A DNA stretch of 58,670 nt from Thermococcus sp. (GTDB lineage Archaea; Methanobacteriota_B; Thermococci; Thermococcales; Thermococcaceae): the NCBI RefSeq assembly GCF_015523185.1, contig NZ_WAKV01000019.1, forward strand, positions 1-58,670. Direction: 5' to 3'. The translations under genes were made by a program, and so were the position numbers. Below the pieces are notes generated by a model that made no database searches, had not been told where the DNA came from, and saw nothing but the letters and a program-made list of their open reading frames with translations. How positions within the stretch are numbered: position 1 is the first letter of the stretch; every line of letters begins with the position of its first letter. Shown piece after piece: positions 17,344 through 26,710 of this stretch.

Positions 17344-17450
17344 TACCAACACCATATGGGCTTTTCCCCCTGGTTAAAAAGCGTTTCCTCCGGGTTTCAG
17401 AATTGTCCATCGAAATCCCTTCGGAGTTTTAAACCTTAGGTTGAGCACAG

Positions 17451-17476
17451 GTTTATAAACACTGAGGGTTCTGAAC
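17451..17476 (+). promoter_or_regulatory. Nfn operon promoter with a SurR-like half site
   Basis: GGTTTATAAAC (about 17450-17460) is a clear TATA box. GTTCTGAAC at 17468-17476 fits GTTn3AAC, the core of the site recognised by the redox-responsive sulfur regulator SurR of Thermococcales. It sits just downstream of the TATA box, where binding would repress. The extended motif (a further GTT after five bases) is absent, so this is tentative. Confidence 0.5.
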
Positions 17477-17519
17477 ATTTAGATGTCCAACTTTGGGCTC
17501 ATGCACGGAGGTGTTCATC

Positions 17520-19830
<2,311 letters not shown>

Positions 19831-19903
19831 GGTTTTCATTTTTCCACCAATACTTTCTCCAGAAGTTGGCGCTAGTTTTTTTCAGCCCAATTTCACAATT
19901 CAA

Positions 19904-19963
19904 ACGGCAATGACGAACCTCACGGTAGCTGAAGCGTGATGAGGGGTATACTGACTGAGCCGT
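19904..19963 (+). ncRNA. Box C/D guide RNA (23S rRNA target predicted)
   Basis: All parts of an archaeal C/D RNA are present in order. A terminal stem ACGGC (19904-19908) pairs with GCCGT (19959-19963). Box C is ATGACGA (19910-19916), D' is CTGA (19929-19932), C' is GTGATGA (19936-19942) and D is CTGA (19955-19958). Both guides are 12 bases. The D' guide ACCTCACGGTAG is complementary over ten bases to UACCGUGAGG, part of the highly conserved 23S rRNA segment GUACCGUGAGGGAAAGG. The fifth-base rule puts 2'-O-methylation on the second C of UACC. I do not recognise the target of the D guide, GGGGTATACTGA. Confidence 0.85.
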
Positions 19964-20010
19964 CAGGTTTTTATCCCTCTTCTAATATCCCTTTTCTAAA
20001 AAGAGAGGAT

Positions 20011-20067
20011 GAGCGATGACGACCTCTAGGGTATCTGACAAAATGATGAAAAAATGAAGCCGAGCTC
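20011..20067 (+). ncRNA. Probable second box C/D guide RNA
   Basis: The layout repeats that of the RNA at 19904. Stem GAGC (20011-20014) pairs with GCTC (20064-20067), with one base before box C. Box C is ATGACGA (20016-20022), the 12-base guide is CCTCTAGGGTAT, D' is CTGA (20035-20038), and C' is ATGATGA (20043-20049). The last box is CCGA (20060-20063) instead of CTGA, after a short A-rich guide, so only the D' guide may work. Its end overlaps the stop codon of the convergent gene by two to three bases. Confidence 0.6.
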
Positions 20068-20404
20068 ACTCCTCTATCTCTTCAATCTCCTCTAGGATTT
20101 CTTCGAACTTTTTGAAGTCCTCTGTCTGTGCCAACAGCGTTATGAAGTCATCTATTTCCTTCTTTTCTAAGAAAGCCCCCGCCAGAAGCTTCCCCGTGTA
20201 GCGGTTGTTCTTAATCTCCCAGAACATGTAGAACTCCGGGAAGTTCTCCTTAATCTTCCTGTAGGCAACTCCGTACTTGGAGTCCTTGAGGGGGTTCTGC
20301 TCGAGGTAGAAGTGCCCGGGCTCGAGCTCTATCATGTGGAGAATCGCTCCCCTCCTTGTCTTGACGAGCTTTACTTTGACGTCCCACTCTTTGAGAACCT
20401 TCAT
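20066..20404 (-). CDS. Conserved hypothetical protein
   Basis: The 112-residue soluble protein has a beta-rich start (LKEWDVKVKLVKTRRGAILH), an aromatic-rich middle and a strongly acidic C-terminal helix ending EEILEEIEEIEE. No family is recognised. ATG 20404 has CCGGTG upstream. It lies 47 bases downstream of gcvH on the same strand and may be cotranscribed with it. Confidence 0.7.
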   Translation of the reverse strand: MKVLKEWDVKVKLVKTRRGAILHMIELEPGHFYLEQNPLKDSKYGVAYRKIKENFPEFYMFWEIKNNRYTGKLLAGAFLEKKEIDDFITLLAQTEDFKKFEEILEEIEEIEE

Positions 20405-20451
20405 GGCAAAACACCGGGGGAGAATAGGAGAGAAAAGTATTAAAGCCTTGC

Positions 20452-20856
20452 TCAGAGGCTCTCAAGGTACTTGGCGTAGGCTTCCGCGTCCATGAGTTCT
20501 TTGAGTTCCTCCTCAATGTTGCTCGGCTTGAGCTTGGCTATCCAGTGCTCGTAGGGGTCCTCGTTGAGCAACTCGGGGCTATCTTCAAGTTCCTCGTTGA
20601 CCTCAACTACTTCACCGCTGACCGGAGCGTAGACTTCACTTACGGCCTTAACGCTCTCAAGCTCACAGAGGACGTCGCCCTTGCTAACCTCCTTCCCAAC
20701 CTCGGGGAGCTCGACATAAGCGAGGTCGCCGAGCTCCTTCTGGGCGTAGTCGCTTATGCCCACCAAAACAGTTCCGTCCTCAAGAACCTGAATCCACTCG
20801 TGGTCCTTGGTGTAGTAGAGGCCCTCCTTGACCCTGTATTCACCGACCTCAATCAT
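20452..20856 (-). CDS. gcvH: Glycine cleavage system H protein
   Basis: The 134-residue lipoyl carrier shuttles the aminomethyl group between the P, T and L proteins. The lipoylated lysine is K70 in the motif ELESVKAVSEVYAPVSGEV. The N-terminal KDHEWIQVLEDGTVLVGISDYAQ is diagnostic. ATG 20856 has GGTGA five bases upstream; ATG 20862 and GTG 20865 are alternatives. A TATA-like GGTTTAAATGC lies upstream near 20890. The other glycine cleavage genes are not in this window. Confidence 0.95.
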   Translation of the reverse strand: MIEVGEYRVKEGLYYTKDHEWIQVLEDGTVLVGISDYAQKELGDLAYVELPEVGKEVSKGDVLCELESVKAVSEVYAPVSGEVVEVNEELEDSPELLNEDPYEHWIAKLKPSNIEEELKELMDAEAYAKYLESL

Positions 20857-20910
20857 GAACATCACCGCTCGATGTAACAGGTTTGAGCATTTAAACCTTT
20901 CTCGAAATGG

Positions 20911-20935
20911 AAACGCTTATATCGTGCCGGGCACA
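20911..20935 (+). promoter_or_regulatory. TATA box and 11-bp palindrome before the antiporter
   Basis: GCTTATATC near 20911-20920 is a TATA box for the gene at 20968. GTGCCGGGCAC at about 20925-20935 is an 11-base palindrome near the expected transcription start, so it could be an operator. Confidence 0.4.
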
Positions 20936-20967
20936 GAATTTAGGGGACTCTAAGGCGGGGTGAGGGA

Positions 20968-22092
20968 ATGCAGATAATAGGCTACGTCCTCATAATTATC
21001 GCCCTGGGCAGGTTCCTCGCGGAGCTCTTCGAAAGGCTCGGCTACCCGGGAATAGTGGGTGAGATAACAGCGGGTTTAATCCTCGGCTACGTTCTCACCA
21101 ACGTTCCCGCCGAGGAAATGAACCTTCTCGCGGAGTTTGGAATCTTCTTCCTTATGATTTCTGCTGGGCTTGAGATAACGCCGGAAGAGCTTCATATGGG
21201 TGGAAGAAAGGCCCTTCCCGTTTACCTCGCCACGCTGGGGGTTATGCTACTCGTCACCCTGCCCTTTACAGGGTATAGAATTGGAACCGGCAACCTGCTG
21301 GCGGCTTCAATACTAGCGGTGGCCAGCGCCCCTATAGTTGTGAAGCTCAAGCGCTTCTTTGGGGATGATTACCTCCACGTGGCACTCTCATACGCGATAA
21401 TCAGCGAGGTGGCAATACTTATCCTCGTCTACATCCTCGCGAACTTCAAAGGCGCGGAGAGCATGACGAACCTCTTTGTTACAATAGCGAAGCAGGCCCT
21501 CTTCATAGGCGGAGTCCTCTACATCAACTACAAGATTGGAATCCAGCACAAGGTCTGGCTCGTAACCCAGCTGAGGAAGCTGAAGAGCGATGAGGCCGTC
21601 TTCGGCCTGTTCATGGTCTTCGCAGCAACGCTCGGATTCATAAGCGAGGAAGTTGGAATGCACTTCACAATCGGCGGTTTTCTGGCAGGACTTCTCCTCC
21701 ACAGCGATTTAGTAGGTACGAAACAGTACGAGAGGCTGGAAACTATACTCAGCGGTGTAACGAGTGGAATATTCGCGCCGATTTTCTTCGCCTGGCGTGG
21801 CATGAACTTCAGGGCGGAGATAACCATCATGGTCCTCTACGGGTTCTTCGTTGTATACATTATCCGCTTCCTCCTAACTATAATCCTCGAGTGGGACGGA
21901 AAACCAGTAAGCTCCCTCGCGAAGGCCACTGGATTAGTCAGCTTCGGAATCCTTGGACTCCTCGTTGCCGACCTCGGCAACAGCTATGGCGTTCTGACCG
22001 GCGAGCTCTATTCGATAACGGCTTTCACCTCCGTCGCGGGAATATTCCTCTCGGCAACCATTGGGAGGATTTTGACGGCAGTGGAAAACTAA
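20968..22092 (+). CDS. Monovalent cation:proton antiporter (CPA2 family)
   Basis: The 374-residue membrane protein has about eleven to twelve spans and the CPA2/KefB-type signature: LAEFGIFFLMISAGLEI, VASAPIVVKL in the discontinuous helix region and FTIGGFLAGLLL. It should exchange Na+ or K+ for H+ across the membrane. No nucleotide-binding RCK domain follows. GGGGTGAGGGA precedes ATG 20968. Confidence 0.88.
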   Translation: MQIIGYVLIIIALGRFLAELFERLGYPGIVGEITAGLILGYVLTNVPAEEMNLLAEFGIFFLMISAGLEITPEELHMGGRKALPVYLATLGVMLLVTLPFTGYRIGTGNLLAASILAVASAPIVVKLKRFFGDDYLHVALSYAIISEVAILILVYILANFKGAESMTNLFVTIAKQALFIGGVLYINYKIGIQHKVWLVTQLRKLKSDEAVFGLFMVFAATLGFISEEVGMHFTIGGFLAGLLLHSDLVGTKQYERLETILSGVTSGIFAPIFFAWRGMNFRAEITIMVLYGFFVVYIIRFLLTIILEWDGKPVSSLAKATGLVSFGILGLLVADLGNSYGVLTGELYSITAFTSVAGIFLSATIGRILTAVEN

Positions 22093-22107
22093 TGAATTTT
22101 GGGCAAG

Positions 22108-22117
22108 GTTTATAAGC
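22108..22117 (+). promoter_or_regulatory. TATA box for pdaD
   Basis: GTTTATAAGC is a strong archaeal TATA box about 57 bases before the pdaD start, giving a predicted leader of about 25-30 bases. Confidence 0.55.
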
Positions 22118-22164
22118 TTGAAGCTAAGCGGTGGTGTGATTGAAGGGCTTTTAGGGTGGTGAAA

Positions 22165-22638
22165 ATGAGCTGGACGACACCCAAGAGGGCTTTCCTTGGA
22201 GCGGCCACCGCCGAAGGCGGAACCAAGCTCAACGCCTTTGACAACGCTCTCCTCAAGCTGGGCATAGGCAACGTTAACCTAGTCAAGCTCAGCAGTGTCA
22301 TTCCTGCGCACATCGAGTGGATGGACAAAGTCCACGACGTTCCGATTGGAATGCTCCTCCCAACGGTCTATGCCCACATCGAGAGCGACGAGCCTGGAAT
22401 GACCATCAGCGCCGCTTTGGGAGTCGGGATAAGCAAGAACAACGAAGGGGGATTAATCTATGAGTACGCGGGTTACTGCACCAAGGAAGAAGCTGAGAGG
22501 ATAGTCAGGAAGATGGTAGAGGAGGGCTTTGCCAGCAGGGGCTGGGAACTGGCGGAATTCAAGGTCGCGAGCGCCGAAATCACCGTTAAGGACAAGCCAG
22601 CGGCAGCGATAGCCGTTGTTGTCATGTTCCCCTACTGA
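22165..22638 (+). CDS. pdaD: Pyruvoyl-dependent arginine decarboxylase
   Basis: The 157-residue proenzyme cuts itself between S43 and S44 (in KLSSVIP), leaving a pyruvoyl group on the new N terminus of the alpha chain. It turns arginine into agmatine, the first step of polyamine synthesis in Thermococcales. The GVGISKNNEGGLIYEY region and the late VVVMFPY ending are typical. ATG 22165 follows GGTGGTGAAA. The aminopropyltransferase gene for the next step is at 23199, separated by one minus-strand gene. Confidence 0.95.
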   Translation: MSWTTPKRAFLGAATAEGGTKLNAFDNALLKLGIGNVNLVKLSSVIPAHIEWMDKVHDVPIGMLLPTVYAHIESDEPGMTISAALGVGISKNNEGGLIYEYAGYCTKEEAERIVRKMVEEGFASRGWELAEFKVASAEITVKDKPAAAIAVVVMFPY

Positions 22639-23105
22639 ACCCTTTTCCTTTCAACCAGCGTGAACTCGTTTTCCCCAGTTCTTTGAAAGACCATCTCGTA
22701 TCGAAGCCTTCCCTTTGTGGCCCAGACTTCGACTATCGAGTCGCCAGTCATCCACAGAACCTCGAAGCCGAGCTTTACCAGCGACTCGCTCAGGGGACCC
22801 TCAATTTTCGCTCCTGGAATTAGGAGCTTTGGAACACCTTTTCCCTGGAGAAAACGCCAGAGAGAAAAGAACAACGCCCTGGGACTGTCATCATCAGCAG
22901 GAAAGACAAAGAAAAGCACTCCATCATCGAGAAAACGCTCTAAACGATAGTCATCGAAAAAGGCTACGTTAATGTCAACGTCTAACTTAGGGTTAGCGTT
23001 TATTTCACCAACTATGTGAGGTATCCCATTATCGTCCCGCGTTATTTCACTCCATAGAGTGGTTATCCTCTGAGCGAGCCTTCTTCTAAGTTCCGTCTCA
23101 GACAT
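22632..23105 (-). CDS. Conserved hypothetical protein
   Basis: The 157-residue soluble protein has alternating beta strands and helices (VDINVAFFDDYRLERFLDDG, GVPKLLIPGAKIEGPLSESL). I do not recognise it. ATG 23105 has no clear ribosome-binding site and may be leaderless. It sits between pdaD and speE on the opposite strand and overlaps the pdaD end by 7 bases. I recall the same one-gene spacing between these two genes in T. kodakarensis. Confidence 0.7.
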   Translation of the reverse strand: MSETELRRRLAQRITTLWSEITRDDNGIPHIVGEINANPKLDVDINVAFFDDYRLERFLDDGVLFFVFPADDDSPRALFFSLWRFLQGKGVPKLLIPGAKIEGPLSESLVKLGFEVLWMTGDSIVEVWATKGRLRYEMVFQRTGENEFTLVERKRVQ

Positions 23106-23198
23106 CAATACTAACTCTCAGAGGGGCCTTAATAACTTTGTCCCGTGAAAACCCATAGGTTTAAAACCACAAAGCTGAGCTAACCTCAGGTGAGGCTT

Positions 23199-24041
23199 AT
23201 GGGCTACAGCGAGGAGGAGAGGGCATTTATCGAGTGGTATCCCCGGGGCTACGGCGTTGGATTCAAGGTCAAGGAGAGGCTCTTCGAGACCCAGACAAAA
23301 TACCAGAGGCTCGAACTCTACGAGACTGAGGGCTTCGGTAAACTGCTCGTTCTCGACGGCACGGTCCAGCTCGTCGAGGTCGGCGAGGAGAGCTACCACG
23401 AGGTCCTCGTTCACCCAGTAATGCTCGCGCACCCGAGCCCGAAGAGAGTCCTCATCATAGGCGGCGGCGACGGGGGAACACTAAGGGAAGTTCTCAGATA
23501 CGACGTCGAAAAGGTTACTATGGTTGAGATAGACGAGATGGTGGTGGAGGTCTCGAGGATTTACCTCGGAATTGATAGGGGGGCCTTTGAGGACCCGAGG
23601 ACCGAACTGATAATTGGAGACGGCGTGAAATACTTGGAGGAAACCGGAGAGCACTTCGATGCCATAATCGTTGATTCAACAGACCCCGTTGGGCCGGCCA
23701 AGTTGCTGTTCTCGGAGGAATTCTACAGAACTGCTTACGAGAAGCTCAACGACCCCGGAATATATATCACTCAGGCGGGGAGCGTTTACCTCTTCACCAA
23801 CGAGCTCCTTGATGCGTACAGGGCCATGAAAAAGGTCTTCGACAGGGTCTACTACTTCAGCTTCCCGGTGATAGGCTATGCATCTCCTTGGAGCTTCCTC
23901 GTTGGGGTTAAGGGGAAGATAGACTTTGGAAAGATTGACATCAGCAGGGCCCCCAAGGAGCTCTACTACTACGACCCGGAGAGGCATGAGACCCTCTTCC
24001 AGATGCCAAGATACGTCAGGGAACTCCTTGAGAAGGAGTGA
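23199..24041 (+). CDS. speE: Aminopropyltransferase (agmatine/spermidine synthase family)
   Basis: The 280-residue enzyme transfers aminopropyl groups from decarboxylated S-adenosylmethionine. Key motifs are [42 protein letters not shown] and [14 protein letters not shown]. In Thermococcus the preferred acceptor is agmatine, giving N1-aminopropylagmatine on the way to spermidine. GGTGA is five bases before ATG 23199; the in-frame GTG at 23190 is part of that site. Located just beyond pdaD. Confidence 0.94.
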   Translation: MGYSEEERAFIEWYPRGYGVGFKVKERLFETQTKYQRLELYETEGFGKLLVLDGTVQLVEVGEESYHEVLVHPVMLAHPSPKRVLIIGGGDGGTLREVLRYDVEKVTMVEIDEMVVEVSRIYLGIDRGAFEDPRTELIIGDGVKYLEETGEHFDAIIVDSTDPVGPAKLLFSEEFYRTAYEKLNDPGIYITQAGSVYLFTNELLDAYRAMKKVFDRVYYFSFPVIGYASPWSFLVGVKGKIDFGKIDISRAPKELYYYDPERHETLFQMPRYVRELLEKE

Positions 24042-24046
24042 AAACC

Positions 24047-24913
24047 GTGAAAAGGAGAAAGCTCTGGACTCTCCTCGTTACGGCCCTCATAACGGCATAC
24101 TTAGTGCATAAAGTCTATTCGGAAGCATCTAAAGTAAATCTGAGTGTTTCTTCTCTGCTATCTCCGTACTTCCTGACGGCCGTAGCCACTGGTTTTATAG
24201 GGTACATGCTCTACACAATCCTCTGGTATATCTATGTCCACCATGCCTCGAGAGTCTCGTTTAGAAGGACTCTTCTGGCAACGCTCTCGGGAACTTATTT
24301 GGGGTTCTCACTCAACACTGCAGTGGGCGTTCTGGTGAAAGTCAAGTTACTTGGAACCGACTACTGGTACACTATGGGGGTTGGATTGCTGGCCATAGCC
24401 ACTGAGTTTTTGTCGGGGCTTCTCCTTATTGCTATCATTGGGAAGAACGTTACCGCCCTAATCCTTGCTCTCGTTCTTTTTATTGCAATAGTGTTTGACA
24501 AAACGACGTACTATTTCATATACTCCCTTCTCAGACCAATTAACCGGCTGAAAACTCTTGAGGAGATGTACTCTGGATGGCACCGTGCCCGGGGGAATAC
24601 GAAGACCGTTCTTCTGGCCATCACCGCTGGAATCCTGCTCGCGCTGACTAACTCAGCTACCCTTTACCTAACGGCCAGAACCTTTGGGATTCATGAGAGA
24701 TATATCAGCTTCCTTGAGGCGATTCTATACTCAAACTTCCTAGGGGGTATCCTTGGAACCCCAGGCGGAATAGGGGCAAACGAGCTTGGTATTACACTCG
24801 CGATAGGGGACAGTCCAACGGCGATAGTCGTTGCGTTTCTCTACAAGTTCATAACCCAGTACGCCTACGCCCTCGTAGGTGCAATCGCCTTCTACCGCCT
24901 GGTGACCGAGTAA
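24047..24913 (+). CDS. Lysylphosphatidylglycerol synthase TM region/UPF0104-like membrane protein
   Basis: The 288-residue membrane protein has about seven to eight spans. Its late GGILGTPGGIGANELGITLA motif (P-GG-G-E) resembles the signature of the flippase-like UPF0104/LPG-synthase membrane family, some of whose members act in archaeal N-glycan lipid handling. The start is uncertain: GTG 24047 has GGAGTGA upstream; GTG 24038 would overlap the speE stop. Probably cotranscribed with speE. Confidence 0.65.
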   Translation: MKRRKLWTLLVTALITAYLVHKVYSEASKVNLSVSSLLSPYFLTAVATGFIGYMLYTILWYIYVHHASRVSFRRTLLATLSGTYLGFSLNTAVGVLVKVKLLGTDYWYTMGVGLLAIATEFLSGLLLIAIIGKNVTALILALVLFIAIVFDKTTYYFIYSLLRPINRLKTLEEMYSGWHRARGNTKTVLLAITAGILLALTNSATLYLTARTFGIHERYISFLEAILYSNFLGGILGTPGGIGANELGITLAIGDSPTAIVVAFLYKFITQYAYALVGAIAFYRLVTE

Positions 24914-24959
24914 AAACTAATTAAGTAATAGCCCCAAAACAAAACTATCGGTGAAGTTA

Positions 24960-25643
24960 ATGAAAAGGGACACTATCATCGAGATTGACCGCAGGATAAA
25001 ACGCCTTCAGGCGGAGATTGATATAGCCGAAGCGAACCTGAGAAGAATAGAAGAATTCGGTGCTAGAGCTAAGAGCCTCAAGGTTAAGGATTACTCAATT
25101 TATTACCTTGCGGGTATGTTACTGTGGTTTACAATTGGCCTTGTCATAATAGTGTTCATCTCAAAAAGGTCTCCCTCAGGAGTTGCAATACCCACAGGTC
25201 TCTACATCCTGATGATAGTTGCCTTCAGCGTGCCCCTAATCTACTACCTCCTGACCCGGGAAAAAAAAGAAGAACCGGGAAGGGAGTTTCTTGAGAGGGA
25301 GAGGATGGCTAGACTAGTTCTCAAGGCCTTTTATGAGCCCCTGAAGAGGGCCGTTGAAAGCGATGACAGGAAAGCTTTGGAAACCCTAGCGGAAGAGCTC
25401 CTGAACAACCCCTCACTAGCGAGCGCAATAGAGCGTCTCGGCGAGGGAAACCCAAAGTTGATGGCCTACGGGCTGTTGCTCTACGCGAGGTTTGAGCGTA
25501 ACCTTGTGGATGAGGTGAAGGAGACAATCGCGAGACTGCACAACAAACCCTTGAAGGCACTCCTCACCACCCTGTTGGATGGGTCGGGGAAAGGTTATAA
25601 CGGCGAAGGGGTTTCAGATACAGGGGAAGAAGATGAGGTTTGA
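24960..25643 (+). CDS. Hypothetical protein with coiled coil and two membrane spans
   Basis: The 227-residue protein starts with an amphipathic, likely coiled-coil segment (EIDRRIKRLQAEIDIAEANL), has two spans (about 47-66 and 77-95), and a long cytoplasmic helical domain. The C terminus is acidic. No family is recognised. GGTGA is five bases before ATG 24960. It overlaps the next gene by 11 bases, so the pair is coupled. Confidence 0.7.
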   Translation: MKRDTIIEIDRRIKRLQAEIDIAEANLRRIEEFGARAKSLKVKDYSIYYLAGMLLWFTIGLVIIVFISKRSPSGVAIPTGLYILMIVAFSVPLIYYLLTREKKEEPGREFLERERMARLVLKAFYEPLKRAVESDDRKALETLAEELLNNPSLASAIERLGEGNPKLMAYGLLLYARFERNLVDEVKETIARLHNKPLKALLTTLLDGSGKGYNGEGVSDTGEEDEV

Positions 25644-26445
25644 GGTGCTCACTAAAGATGACATGAACGCCCTATCAAGGGAGCTCAGTAGGGCGGGAAT
25701 AATGAACAAGACCCGGGAGGAAACCAGGGCGGAGATTGAACACTACGTCGTAATTAGGGGAACCTACGCAGAACTCGTGGAAATAGCTTCCAGTGTTCCT
25801 GCCATTGGGGAGGAGCTTGAGGCAGTTAAGCTAGCCTACGATGAACTCATTGAGGACTGGAAACCGGGCGAAACCAAAGAGCTTGGAACTCTCTTCGAGG
25901 AGCCAGATTTGCCAAAGCTCTCGGTTGTGAGTGCATTGATTGAGGCGAACGCCATCGAGGAAACCGAGGGGGGCTTCCTCCTTAGGGAAAAGCTTCCATT
26001 AGACACGCTCACCCTGGAGCTCCGCTTCCCGGTGGAGGAAATCGGTGAGGAACTGGAAGAGCTGGAGGAAGAGCTCAGCGCGACTCTTGTAACTGAATAC
26101 ACCCTCGAAAAGCACTACTACGTCGAGGTTCTTGAAGTTGAAAGGGAGCTCATTGAGACTGCCCTTGAAATTGCGGAAAGCTACGCAACAGAGGAGAGCT
26201 ACGTTGAAGCGATGTTCGATGGAATAGCCCGCTCCGTTCTGGCAGAAAAAATACTTGAGCTCGCCGAGAAGTACAGGAGGAAGAACGAGCTCATCGAGGC
26301 AATCATGGAGCTTGAGCCAATAACCGTCGAGGGCAGAAACGAGAGGATAAACATCTACTACGACGAAGATGCCATGGAGGACTTTCTCAAAACACTCCAA
26401 ACACTCGGCTACCTCAAGGTCAAGGGCAACAGGATATGGGTTTAG
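25633..26445 (+). CDS. Conserved hypothetical acidic protein
   Basis: The 270-residue soluble protein is rich in glutamate and helical, with a central run of acidic heptads (EEIGEELEELEEELSA) that may form a coiled coil, and a small winged-helix-like C terminus (DAMEDFLKTLQTLGYLKVKG). No family is recognised. ATG 25633 follows GGGGAAGAAG and lies inside the end of the upstream membrane-protein gene, suggesting that the two act together. Confidence 0.7.
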   Translation: MRFEVLTKDDMNALSRELSRAGIMNKTREETRAEIEHYVVIRGTYAELVEIASSVPAIGEELEAVKLAYDELIEDWKPGETKELGTLFEEPDLPKLSVVSALIEANAIEETEGGFLLREKLPLDTLTLELRFPVEEIGEELEELEEELSATLVTEYTLEKHYYVEVLEVERELIETALEIAESYATEESYVEAMFDGIARSVLAEKILELAEKYRRKNELIEAIMELEPITVEGRNERINIYYDEDAMEDFLKTLQTLGYLKVKGNRIWV

Positions 26446-26491
26446 CAAAGTTTAAAAACAGGAATCAAAACTCCGCTCGGGGGTGGAGGAG

Positions 26492-26635
26492 ATGGCGGTG
26501 CTGAAGGCCATAAAGATTAAGGACAGGGACGGGGAGATACTCTTCCGCTGTCCGAGGTGCGGAATGGTCTTCCGCGATGCCAAGGCCTTCACGAGGCACG
26601 TGAACAGGGCCCATGGCTATCTCTTCCGCAAGTGA
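26492..26635 (+). CDS. Small C2H2 zinc-finger protein
   Basis: This 47-residue protein is nearly all one zinc finger. Cysteines 20 and 23 (CPRC) and histidines 36 and 41 (HVNRAH) give C-x2-C-x12-H-x4-H, the classical C2H2 spacing. The N terminus ([14 protein letters not shown]) is basic. GGTGGAGGAG precedes the ATG. It may bind DNA or RNA; small single-finger proteins of this sort occur in Thermococcales but are little studied. A candidate C/D RNA follows it by 15 bases. Confidence 0.8.
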   Translation: MAVLKAIKIKDRDGEILFRCPRCGMVFRDAKAFTRHVNRAHGYLFRK

Positions 26636-26650
26636 TTTCCTTCTTTTCTT

Positions 26651-26710
26651 GCGGGATGAAGAAACAGCCAGGATCCTGAGAAGTGATGAGCGGAGGGCTT
26701 AGCCGACCGC
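26651..26710 (+). ncRNA. Candidate box C/D guide RNA
   Basis: The architecture matches the RNAs near 20 kb. Stem GCGG (26651-26654) pairs with CCGC (26707-26710), with one base before box C. Box C is ATGAAGA (26656-26662), D' is CTGA (26676-26679), C' is a perfect GTGATGA (26683-26689), and the final box is CCGA (26703-26706). Both guides are 13 bases. The first guide, AACAGCCAGGAT plus C, has the same sense as a conserved 23S rRNA segment, not its complement, which is odd for a guide. Two non-consensus boxes keep this tentative. Confidence 0.5.
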
